Of a DNA stretch of 22,071 bases, positions 16,379 through 22,071 are shown one piece after another (within the stretch, counting starts at the first letter, position 1; the number at the start of each line of letters is the position of its first letter). Under the pieces are notes generated by a model. The model did no database searches. It was given only the letters and a program-made list of their open reading frames with translations, and was not told the DNA's origin. Origin of the DNA: a virus; the IMG/VR virus record IMGVR_UViG_3300011424_000003, positions 1-22,071 of that record; one strand, written 5' to 3'. A program made the position numbers and the translations under genes.

Positions 16379-17209
16379 TTAAGATTCATCACAGTTGATT
16401 TGGATGATACCCAGGTTATCAATCGTGATTGCTCCAGCAGAGAAGATTCCATTTACTAACCAAGAAGTTTCACGAGGTAAGTAGTTAATCTCAGTGCGGA
16501 AGTCATGCCCAATACCCATACCGGTTGATTGCTTGTGCCAGAAGAATGTTTTACGAATATCTGGGCTAACGAAAGGTAATCCACCTTCAATCATCTCAGG
16601 AATGATAATAATGTTTACACCAAGATAATCACGTACGAAACCTTTATCCAATACACGATTCTGTGTATAGAAAGTAGATACGAACTGGTCAGCTTGAAGA
16701 AGTGATTGAAAATTGCTGGCCGACATTGCAGCAAATCTTTCTGGTAAAGGAACAGCATTATTATCGAAAAATTGGATTGCTTGAGTGTACTTAACATAAG
16801 TCATGTTAGTACTGCCATCCAAAATTGTTTGACCTGGAGATACTGCTAAGGAATCAATAATGATTTGGTCGGAACGACGACCTAAAGCATTCGCTACTAA
16901 CATAGCGTTTTCCATCTTAGCATCAAAGTTTACTGTTAATTCTTGTACAGAATCAACGGCAGTTGGAGCAGTATACTTTTGTAATATTGCCGATGTTTGA
17001 CTGTAAGTTGGGTCTTGAATAACAACAGTTTGTAAATAACCAGTTGGAACTGCCTGAATTTGGTTTACTTTGCGGAATGAAACAGTAGCACCTATCACGT
17101 CTCTACGAACGCGAACAGTATCACGTAATAAAAAACCAAGAGATTGATATTCTGCTTTTACAAGCGCATCAAACTCAATTTGTTGGACGGCTGTCAATGA
17201 AGTGGACAT
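16379..17209 (-). CDS. Major capsid protein, 276 aa
   Basis: This is the shell subunit, expected to have the HK97 fold shared by tailed phages. Evidence is its place after scaffold and before decoration and tail genes, its size, and its composition. It has an N-terminal helical arm (QQIEFDALVKAEYQ), a beta E-loop region (TGYLQTVVIQDPTYSQT), a long spine-helix region (NAMLVANALGRRSDQII), and a C-terminal P-domain ending with SAGAITIDNLGIIQIN. It is shorter than T7 gp10A (345 aa) and resembles the ~280-310 aa capsid proteins of other podovirus groups. It has a strong ribosome site, AGGGG 7 nt before the ATG, and the longest non-coding leader of the late block (163 nt), suggesting its expression is set separately. 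Confidence 0.88.
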   Translation of the reverse strand: MSTSLTAVQQIEFDALVKAEYQSLGFLLRDTVRVRRDVIGATVSFRKVNQIQAVPTGYLQTVVIQDPTYSQTSAILQKYTAPTAVDSVQELTVNFDAKMENAMLVANALGRRSDQIIIDSLAVSPGQTILDGSTNMTYVKYTQAIQFFDNNAVPLPERFAAMSASNFQSLLQADQFVSTFYTQNRVLDKGFVRDYLGVNIIIIPEMIEGGLPFVSPDIRKTFFWHKQSTGMGIGHDFRTEINYLPRETSWLVNGIFSAGAITIDNLGIIQINCDES

Positions 17210-17372
17210 AGCTTAACCCCTAAAAATTATTAATCAATGAAATATTTGACTAAGTTTTTCTCAGGGCTTGCTACTTTAAAGATTATCTCTTTTAATAAGA
17301 GGTCTAGGCAGTAAGTTGTCCTTACATATTTAAGTTGTCAGACTAAAATATGGACTACTATTATTATGAATC
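17210..17372 (-). promoter_or_regulatory. Capsid leader with TAAGTTGTC direct repeat
   Basis: This is a 163-nt gap between scaffold stop and capsid start. TAAGTTGTC occurs twice in the same direction at 17312-17320 and 17331-17339, a period of 19 bp, close to two helical turns. Further on, CTCTT and AAGAG form a weak 5-bp hairpin around 17287-17301. No convincing -35/-10 pair is seen. It could be a protein-binding site, a phage-specific promoter or a stabilising leader for capsid mRNA. Confidence 0.35.
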
Positions 17373-18056
17373 TTATGCGCCCACTTTGTCAACAAAGCCT
17401 GGAGCATTTTTAGAAGCAACTTCTAAACGTTTCTGTAAATCTTTTCGATAGCCTTCATCAGTTTTATATTTAGCAAGATTATTTGATAACTCTAACTTGA
17501 TATCATCTAAGGAGGCGGAGCCTGTAACCGAGCCATTATCATTAGGTACTTGTGGTGTGCCGGACATCATTTTTCCTCTTAATTCTTCTAGTGCTTTAAT
17601 TGAAGCTGCATTAGTTAAGCTACCTGTTAAAGCTTCATAAGCATCTTTTGAAAGGTTAGCTTTCGCCCAATTATCCAAGACTACAACACGTTCTTTGCCA
17701 TTATCACCTAACTTCTTAATTTCTTCATTGTTATCTATTGTGAATTCGTCCATGTACTTATCAACGGACTCCAACATTTTATCAATGAATTCTTGAGGAA
17801 CGCGTTTTTCTTTAGCAAAGGCTTGTAAGTCTTGGAATGGTGCATAGTCAGGGTCAAGAAATTTTGACTTAGTAAAATCATAATTATCAGGAACTATTCC
17901 TACACGTTTTTCAAGTTCAGTATAGCTCTTTGATAAGTCAGCTACTGTTTTAAACTTGTCTGGTAGCCAACTTGGTCTATCACCTGAGCCTGGCATTCCT
18001 TCATCCAGGAACCAGCTTGGCTGAGATTGTATTTCGGGTGGTGTCTCCACTGTCAT
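17373..18056 (-). CDS. Scaffolding protein (gp9-like), 227 aa
   Basis: This is the capsid assembly protein that templates the procapsid and is lost on maturation. The diagnostic N-terminal motif DRPSWLPDKFK followed by ADLSKSYTELEKRVG (residues ~26-54) is shared by podovirus scaffold families. The rest is highly charged and helical (FAKEKRVPQEFID, KELRGKMMSG), and the C-terminus (KNAPGFVDKV) is a helix that would bind capsid. At 227 aa it is shorter than T7 gp9 (307 aa). Its ATG shares one base with the upstream stop (TAATG), and AGGA sits 8 nt before it. Position directly before the major capsid gene fits. Confidence 0.9.
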   Translation of the reverse strand: MTVETPPEIQSQPSWFLDEGMPGSGDRPSWLPDKFKTVADLSKSYTELEKRVGIVPDNYDFTKSKFLDPDYAPFQDLQAFAKEKRVPQEFIDKMLESVDKYMDEFTIDNNEEIKKLGDNGKERVVVLDNWAKANLSKDAYEALTGSLTNAASIKALEELRGKMMSGTPQVPNDNGSVTGSASLDDIKLELSNNLAKYKTDEGYRKDLQKRLEVASKNAPGFVDKVGA

Positions 18057-18370
18057 TATTTAGTTCCTGCTAATATTCTTTGTTGATGCGAACGAACCGA
18101 ACCAAGTAGCATTCTACCAAATTCTTTAAATCCTTCAGCCCATAGAACATCTAACTGATATGTCGCTGTTCCACTTTTAACTAATGCAGGAACAAGGTAC
18201 CTTTCTTTGACTAACTCTAAAAATCTTTTACCCTGAGCATTGCTTTCAAATAGCTCAAAGCAGAGTTTGTCAAATTCAATTATTTGTGGGTTATTTTTTA
18301 GTTCATCGATACTTTTTTGATATCCCGAGAAGAAGTTCTCTTGCTCAAGAAATGGATTGTTTTGCTCCAT
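18056..18370 (-). CDS. Small Bbp19-like protein between portal and scaffold, 104 aa
   Basis: This is a helical, acidic-to-basic protein. The core reads FELFESNAQGKRFLELV...FKEFGRMLLGSV (residues ~38-92), which resembles the pattern F-x-S/T-x-x-G-x-x-V/F-L-x-x-L...GxR of the Bbp19-like family found between portal and scaffold genes in several podoviruses. The role of that family is not established to my knowledge. A head assembly or internal protein is likely from context. GAGGA lies just before the ATG, and the gene is coupled to scaffold by the TAATG overlap. The family assignment is from memory of the pattern only. Confidence 0.65.
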   Translation of the reverse strand: MEQNNPFLEQENFFSGYQKSIDELKNNPQIIEFDKLCFELFESNAQGKRFLELVKERYLVPALVKSGTATYQLDVLWAEGFKEFGRMLLGSVRSHQQRILAGTK

Positions 18371-18380
18371 TATTTCCTCT

Positions 18381-20030
18381 TTATGAAGTAGCTATAGGTT
18401 GTTGACTTGGGTTTTGTGGTGGTTCTGGCATATTACCTTGTGGGTTAGCAAGCTCAGCCATGCTTTGTTTGTTTTGTAATTGCTGCATAACACGTTGAAC
18501 ATCTTCAGGCTTATTCAAGAAGCGTTCATCTATCTGTAGCATGTCAGCAATCATATAAGGAGTAGTCTTAGGATTAATATATAATTGTGTTGCTTCTGGT
18601 CCCATGATTCCTTGCATTACTTGAATGTACTGTACAAAACGCTCAACATCAGCTCGACCTTTAGATAATGCAAGAGGGGATTTATACTTAAATACTATGG
18701 GGATTCCACCTATATCAGGATATGGCAATAAACCCATTGAGTTTAGAATATAAGCAAATCTCTTGATTACAGGCCACATGAATTCTTGAATACTTCTAGA
18801 AAAAATAGGTCCAATTTTCTCAGCTAGTGTAGATTGCTTCATAGCAAGTTCATAGGCAGTTTGCGGCTGTACACTGCGTGAGTCTTGCGGCTGTTCTGCA
18901 AAGAGAAGTTGCTTAATTTGCATTCTCAAATCAGCAACAGTCATCTGCGCAAATTCAGGATTGGCACTATTAGGTAAGGGTATAAGAGGAACCTGACCAT
19001 TTGAACCAATAGGAGCAATTGGGATAATCGTGAAGGGTTCCAATTTGAATGTATGAGGATTAAAAACAGCGTCACTAAAACCCATGTAAGGTCGAAAAGT
19101 GTTAATATTTGCTGAAGCAAGCTCAATCCTTGCCATCTCATTTAAACTGATAATAGAAGGCAATGCTTCCATCACAGGACCACGTCCCCAGGTTTCGTTA
19201 TTGCATTTCTTCCAACGCCATACGATGCCTGGGTTTGATTCTAACCATTGGTAGTAAAGCAAATCATTGTCAGCCCAAACAGCATATAAATACTTCTTAG
19301 GTTGGTTAGCGAAATAGGCTACCCCTTCATATACATTTCTAATAACTGCATCAGGGTCACCAGCAATTAATGCTAGTAAATTAGGTGTAAGAATAATCTT
19401 AGGCCAACGAGTATTAAGCTCACATACTTTAAGGTTCTGCCATGTTCGAAACCATGATTCAATATTGCCATTTGCCGCTTCTTCAATAGCAAGCTTATCA
19501 GCAGGAATGCTTGTACAAATGAACGGTGTTTCATCATCGATTTGATTAATGACAAGCGCTGAAGTGCCTACAGCTAAATCATAGTAGCACTCGTTAATGG
19601 TCACATCGAAGTTTGAAGCATGGATGTAGGTAAACAACTGACGCATGTAATTATCAAGAATCATCTGAGCTTCTTGAAGAAGCTGTATGCTTTCTTCATC
19701 ATTAGAATCTTTGACGATTGTATCATCAACTTCTAAATATCCCCATTGAACCTGTGGGGGTGTCATCGTGTCATGGATTTTACTAACAAAGGTTGTAACT
19801 GCTTCTACAGCAGTTGTATCGTAGACTCGCGTATTTTGAATGGTCCCTTGGAATTCCTTACCCGGAAGATAGTATCTATTACGAAATGGTATCGCATAGA
19901 AATATGCAGCTTGCTGAATTGGAATCCACAAATCAGCTGTATATTTAGCTGAGTTATATCTCTTCCGCAAAGTCTCAAGCATTGAGTTGCCTGGCATTGG
20001 AACAGGAGGCATTCCTTGGGTTGTATCCAT
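18381..20030 (-). CDS. Portal / head-tail connector (gp8-like), 549 aa
   Basis: This is the dodecameric portal at the unique vertex, through which terminase packages and tail tubular A attaches. The sequence follows the T7-type head-tail connector family, with an N-terminal helix LRKRYNSAKYTADLW (21-35), then RVYDTTAVEAVTTFVSKI (68-85) and MTPPQVQWGYLE (89-100), matching the family pattern of a D-T/S-T-A...L...L-T/P-P...W. The central wing/stem and crown region follow (TWGRGPVMEALPSIISLNEM). The C-terminal ~45 residues are Gln/Asn/Pro-rich and probably disordered. Its length is close to T7 gp8 (536 aa). The start has GGATAAGATAA before the ATG, 5 nt after the previous stop. Confidence 0.95.
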   Translation of the reverse strand: MDTTQGMPPVPMPGNSMLETLRKRYNSAKYTADLWIPIQQAAYFYAIPFRNRYYLPGKEFQGTIQNTRVYDTTAVEAVTTFVSKIHDTMTPPQVQWGYLEVDDTIVKDSNDEESIQLLQEAQMILDNYMRQLFTYIHASNFDVTINECYYDLAVGTSALVINQIDDETPFICTSIPADKLAIEEAANGNIESWFRTWQNLKVCELNTRWPKIILTPNLLALIAGDPDAVIRNVYEGVAYFANQPKKYLYAVWADNDLLYYQWLESNPGIVWRWKKCNNETWGRGPVMEALPSIISLNEMARIELASANINTFRPYMGFSDAVFNPHTFKLEPFTIIPIAPIGSNGQVPLIPLPNSANPEFAQMTVADLRMQIKQLLFAEQPQDSRSVQPQTAYELAMKQSTLAEKIGPIFSRSIQEFMWPVIKRFAYILNSMGLLPYPDIGGIPIVFKYKSPLALSKGRADVERFVQYIQVMQGIMGPEATQLYINPKTTPYMIADMLQIDERFLNKPEDVQRVMQQLQNKQSMAELANPQGNMPEPPQNPSQQPIATS

Positions 20031-20035
20031 TTATC

Positions 20036-20338
20036 TTATCCGCCTAATTGAGTGCTTAAGTCATCTGAAGCAGGCATACCGACTCCTAGCATTCCTGTGT
20101 TTTGCGCTCTATTTCTGCTACGTAAACTTCTGATTTGCTTTTCTTCTATTCGGCGTTTTTGTACATCAGCAGTAGCTCTTGCTTCGTCTAATTGTTTTTT
20201 AGCTAGCTCAGTTTGCTCTTGATATGCTTTCATCTGAGCATTCATCATGTTTTGCTGCTCTCTATTTGCTTTAGCGTCATACGTACCAAACGATGCTACT
20301 TTCTCAAAGCTATCTCTAATATCAGTCCACCAGCTCAT
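20036..20338 (-). CDS. Small helical virion-associated candidate, 100 aa
   Basis: This is a hypothetical protein. It begins MSWWTDIRDSFEKVA, then a long amphipathic helix with heptad features (residues ~25-70) and a basic patch KRRIEEKQIRSLRSRNR, ending in a Gly-rich tail. The basic-then-Gly/Leu C-terminus resembles that of small tail-assembly/host-range proteins encoded just before the portal in T7-like phages (compare gp7.3, 99 aa), but this is a resemblance in size, position and composition only. TAGGAGAG lies 4 nt before the ATG. It is the first gene after a 106-nt regulatory gap. Confidence 0.6.
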   Translation of the reverse strand: MSWWTDIRDSFEKVASFGTYDAKANREQQNMMNAQMKAYQEQTELAKKQLDEARATADVQKRRIEEKQIRSLRSRNRAQNTGMLGVGMPASDDLSTQLGG

Positions 20339-20355
20339 AGTGCTCTCCTATATCC

Positions 20356-20419
20356 ATATGTGAACATATATTGTTTTCTTCTCAAATTCTTCCGGCTTAA
20401 TCTCTCTGTCAACATATAT
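20356..20419. promoter_or_regulatory. Operator-like repeats upstream of the late operon
   Basis: In the 106-nt gap between TerS and the next gene, ATATGT-GA-ACATAT (20356-20369) is a perfect 6+6 inverted repeat. TGTGAACATATAT (20359-20371) recurs as TGTCAACATATAT at 20407-20419, 12 of 13 bases, 48 bp away. On the minus strand the second copy contains a consensus -35 (TTGACA), but no good -10 follows at 16-18 bp. These look like binding sites for a dimeric regulator not encoded in a recognisable form here. Confidence 0.4.
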
Positions 20420-20444
20420 AATACGCCACGGTATTTTAATTTTT

Positions 20445-21077
20445 TTACGTAGCTCCTTTATCTGCGAAAGGATTTTTGACATTTGCATTCACCGCCACTA
20501 TTGACAAATCAGATTTTAACTCATCTATCTGCTTTTGTAACTCAAAGACTTGGTGAACATTTATTCCAACATTCACAGCTTCCATCAATTGTTTGAATTC
20601 ACTAGCTGTGAAATCACCCTCTGAAGCTTGTCTTAAAATCTCTTGATAATGTTTAGCTGGTGAGTCTTCAGGATTAACATTGATTCTAATCTTTGAGTTT
20701 CGACTAATACCGAACTTAGTCCATCCCATGAGTTTCCAATGTTCGAACTCAAAGTTAATGGTGCCCATCTGATACTCTTTATCTCGAATCTTTCTGCCTT
20801 CTTCGAACCAGAGTTGTTTAGCAACCATCTTAGTAAAAAACCAAAGACTTCTGAAAATCTCATGCTTGTGAACCCAGTTATAGAATGTTTGCTCACATAC
20901 CATTGCTTGAACACAAAATGCACTATGACATCCGAAATCTTTATTCATCATTACTTTTATAAGTAGTTTGCAATGTGTTTCTTCACAATACTTTAAATTA
21001 TATCTATTTTTAAAATGCTTATAAATGTCATCTACTATCATTCCGTCTTTTGTTGACATCTTGGTTTCATTCCTCAT
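20445..21077 (-). CDS. Terminase small subunit (TerS) candidate, 210 aa
   Basis: This is the DNA-recognition subunit of packaging. The N-terminal half has a helix-turn-helix-like pattern, FCVQAMVCEQTFYNWVHKH (residues ~54-72), typical of the DNA-binding domain of small terminases. The middle reads NFEFEHWKLMGWTKFG. The C-terminal ~80 residues are a helical oligomerisation region with heptads (VFELQKQIDELKSDL), ending with a charged tail. It is first in the late block and adjacent to the right terminal repeat, whereas TerL is at the far end, about 19 kb away. The start could be 21077 or the ATG at 21059. Neither has a well-spaced ribosome site; GAGGA sits about 11 nt before the second. Confidence 0.75.
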   Translation of the reverse strand: MRNETKMSTKDGMIVDDIYKHFKNRYNLKYCEETHCKLLIKVMMNKDFGCHSAFCVQAMVCEQTFYNWVHKHEIFRSLWFFTKMVAKQLWFEEGRKIRDKEYQMGTINFEFEHWKLMGWTKFGISRNSKIRINVNPEDSPAKHYQEILRQASEGDFTASEFKQLMEAVNVGINVHQVFELQKQIDELKSDLSIVAVNANVKNPFADKGAT

Positions 21078-21104
21078 GTCTATCGATTAACATCATTATT
21101 AGAT

Positions 21105-21132
21105 TTTATAGGATTTCTTGCATAATGTTAAA
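21105..21132 (-). promoter_or_regulatory. Promoter candidate for TerS and the late block
   Basis: On the minus strand TTTAAC (21127-21132) and TATAAA (21105-21110) are separated by 16 bp, predicting a start near 21098, about 20 nt before the TerS ATG. The -35 half overlaps the first codons of the divergent lysozyme-like gene. The match is only fair. Confidence 0.4.
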
Positions 21133-21622
21133 TATACTTCAATTTCGAGAACTTATTGTTAAGTCTACATTAAATGATTTGCTAATGTATTCACAAAATG
21201 CAGAAGAGTTAATGGTATTCACTTGCGCTGTAGAATCTTTGGGCGGTCATTATCTTAAGCAAGTTAAGGGTCCAGCATTAGGCATCTACCAAATGGAGCC
21301 TCAGACTTATAATGATATCTGGCAAAACTATATCCATAATCAAGGCGGTTTACTCTTAAAGTTATTCTCAAACTTCGGTCTTACTTATATGCCAGCTGAA
21401 GATATACTCATATATGATTTACGTTTCGCTACTGCTATGACTCGCATCTTTTATCAAAGAATTAAAGAGCCTTTGCCTGATTATCGTAATGTAGATGCTA
21501 TTTGGGCTTACTATAAAAAATATTACAATACAGAATTAGGTTCAGCTACTAAAGTCGAATCAATTAATAAATATACTAACTTCCTACATAACTCACATCT
21601 TCGTAATTTGATATTAGTGTAG
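21125..21622 (+). CDS. Lysozyme/transglycosylase-like muralytic enzyme, 165 aa
   Basis: This is a predicted peptidoglycan-cutting enzyme. VESLGGHYLKQVKGPALGIYQM (E37-S38 ... G53-I-Y-Q56-M) matches the layout of lysozyme-like transglycosylases, where a catalytic Glu in an ES pair is followed by an AxGLMQ-type motif. The C-terminal half continues with FATAMTRIFYQRI and VDAIWAYYKKYYNT, similar to the helical lobe with its Y...W-x-x-Y...K-x-Y motif. There is no signal peptide or membrane segment, so release would need a holin, which I cannot find. It might instead be carried in the virion. An upstream in-frame ATG at 21050 has no ribosome site and overlaps TerS. AGGA (21110-21113) is 11 nt before 21125. 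Its 3' end overlaps the convergent zinc-type gene by 47 nt. Confidence 0.7.
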   Translation: MLNILQFRELIVKSTLNDLLMYSQNAEELMVFTCAVESLGGHYLKQVKGPALGIYQMEPQTYNDIWQNYIHNQGGLLLKLFSNFGLTYMPAEDILIYDLRFATAMTRIFYQRIKEPLPDYRNVDAIWAYYKKYYNTELGSATKVESINKYTNFLHNSHLRNLILV

Positions 21623-21800
21623 ATGTAGATATATTACAAAAGCATACTCGACAAAGTAATCTTGTTACTCGCTCTGTATTTTCTGTCTTAACCCATTCGA
21701 TAGCAATGTAATCGTGAGGGCCTCTATTCTTACCGCATAGTTCTATTGCTTCTCTCTTTCTTCTAGCTTCAATATCATCTCTTGCTGGGTGTAGACTCAT
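21576..21800 (-). CDS. Small Cys/His (zinc-binding type) phage protein, 74 aa
   Basis: The core reads ELCGKNRGPHDYIAIEW, then ERVTRLLCRVCFCNIS. C-x6-H followed 27 residues later by C-x-x-C gives a likely zinc site, a layout I associate with small conserved phage proteins of unknown role. The start at 21800 has AGGA 9 nt upstream and gives MSLHPARDDIEARRKREA... A longer frame begins at 21899 (107 aa), directly inside the right repeat. It lacks a Shine-Dalgarno, but its ATG falls 7 nt after a TATAAT box, so a leaderless longer form is possible. Its last 47 nt overlap the convergent lysozyme-like gene. A DNA-binding regulator is conceivable but unproven. Confidence 0.6.
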   Translation of the reverse strand: MSLHPARDDIEARRKREAIELCGKNRGPHDYIAIEWVKTENTERVTRLLCRVCFCNISTSTLISNYEDVSYVGS

Positions 21801-21901
21801 TAATTCTTTTCCTAATATTCTTTCTATTAAATTTTTATATTCAAGAAGACTTTTTCTATATTTAGAAGAGCTTTTTACAATGTTTTCACTTATATTCATA
21901 C

Positions 21902-21955
21902 CGTAGATTATACGACACTCCCATGTCCCCTTCCACTTATTCTACCACTATGTGA
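21902..21955 (+). pseudogene. Orphan 3' fragment of terminase large subunit
   Basis: The plus strand of the right repeat encodes RRLYDTPMSPSTYSTTM then TGA. That is the same 17-residue C-terminus as the real terminase, with two conservative changes (A to S, S to T). All three nucleotide differences in this stretch keep the reading frame and stop. The codon just outside the match (TAC versus TAT) is also synonymous. No terminase coding lies upstream of 21902, so this is a duplicated tail brought in by the repeat. Confidence 0.75.
21907..21912 (-). promoter_or_regulatory. Inward-facing TATAAT in the right repeat
   Basis: A consensus -10 hexamer on the minus strand lies 7 nt before the ATG at 21899. 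There is no good -35 at 16-18 bp and no extended TG, so support is limited to the hexamer and its position. If active, it would read into the right-end small gene. The same hexamer exists at 160-165 in the left repeat, where it would read antisense to terminase. Confidence 0.3.
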
Positions 21956-22000
21956 TTTTTGGGCTTTTACTTTACTAGTTTCTCTTTCCTTTTCAGGGGG

Positions 22001-22065
22001 TTCTTAATAACGCAGAGCGGGTTTAGATAATCTCGTGAGCGGGATTTCGTAATCTTGCTGGCGGG
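22001..22065. repeat. Iteron-like tandem 22-bp units, right end
   Basis: This is the mirror copy of the three CCCGC-headed units found at 7-71, identical in sequence on the opposite strand. Having the array at both extreme ends with perfect conservation, while the inner repeat has begun to diverge, suggests either selection on or gene conversion of the outer part. Confidence 0.5.
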
Positions 22066-22071
22066 GATAGG

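Larger units (their letters stand above)
21902..22071. repeat. Right inverted terminal repeat (~170 bp)
   Basis: This is the inverted partner of bases 1-170. It has the same outer 123 bases and three substitutions in the inner 47. Here the repeat does not continue into a terminase gene: it joins at about 21901 to the upstream side of a small minus-strand gene. It therefore carries only the last 17 codons and stop of a terminase-like frame on the plus strand, plus a TATAAT box facing into the element. Confidence 0.95.

Noticed and set aside
21050-21124. Longer N-terminus for the lysozyme-like gene
   Set aside because: There is no ribosome site, it would overlap the start of TerS, and the added residues look like translated non-coding sequence. 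The ATG at 21125 is preferred.
1-22071. Protein-primed (phi29/PRD1-like) phage because of inverted ends
   Set aside because: No B-family polymerase or terminal protein gene is present, and the gene set is T7-like. The inverted ends alone do not place it in those groups.
1-22071. Prophage or gene transfer agent in a bacterial chromosome
   Set aside because: There are no flanking host genes, integrase, attachment-site repeats or tRNA gene, and the element fills the window exactly from repeat to repeat.
1-22071. tRNA genes, CRISPR arrays, insertion sequences
   Set aside because: None seen by eye. There is no gap larger than about 170 bp outside genes, and no regularly spaced identical repeats or transposase motifs.

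Overview
The window reads as a nearly gene-saturated, AT-rich 22 kb phage element that runs from end to end between two inverted terminal repeats. The first 123 bases of each end are identical (one being the reverse complement of the other), and similarity continues to about 170 bp with three mismatches. The gene content is that of a tailed, short-tailed (T7-like podovirus) phage of a Gram-negative bacterium. The T7-type internal core/ejection proteins and a Sec signal peptide on one accessory protein point to a Gram-negative host, but nothing here identifies the host species.

Layout, read on the minus strand from right to left. There is a small Cys/His protein just inside the right repeat (21576-21800). 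Next is the late block: terminase small subunit (20445-21077), a small virion-associated candidate (20036-20338), portal (18381-20030), a small Bbp19-like protein (18056-18370), scaffold (17373-18056), major capsid (16379-17209), a decoration/head-fibre candidate (15505-16332), tail tubular A (14839-15444), tail tubular B (12276-14825), three internal virion/ejection proteins (11754-12266, 9544-11754, 5391-9554) and the tail fibre (2671-5370). A divergent promoter pair follows (2075-2124). It reads leftwards into a short operon of three small genes ending in the terminase large subunit, whose 3' end lies inside the left repeat, and rightwards into a lone secreted accessory ('moron') gene (2160-2606). 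A lysozyme/transglycosylase-like gene (21125-21622, +) sits divergent to the small terminase gene.

The genes work together as one virion factory. TerS and TerL package DNA through the portal into a scaffolded capsid, tail tubular A and B and the fibre complete the short tail, the three core proteins would be ejected into the cell envelope, and the lysozyme-like enzyme would cut peptidoglycan. No DNA polymerase, primase, helicase, RNA polymerase, integrase, repressor, terminal protein, holin or spanin could be recognised. Almost every base is already committed to virion genes.

Two readings compete. (a) This is a genuine linear replicon or genome segment with inverted terminal repeats that depends on replication functions encoded elsewhere, such as a second segment, a helper or the host. 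(b) A larger phage genome contains a long inverted repeat, and the assembly broke there. Either way, a T7-like structural module bounded by inverted repeats is unusual, because T7-like genomes end in direct repeats. Two genes (TerL and tail tubular A) also seem to start at AUU/AUC codons placed correctly behind Shine-Dalgarno sequences, and the right repeat carries an in-frame copy of the TerL C-terminal codons.
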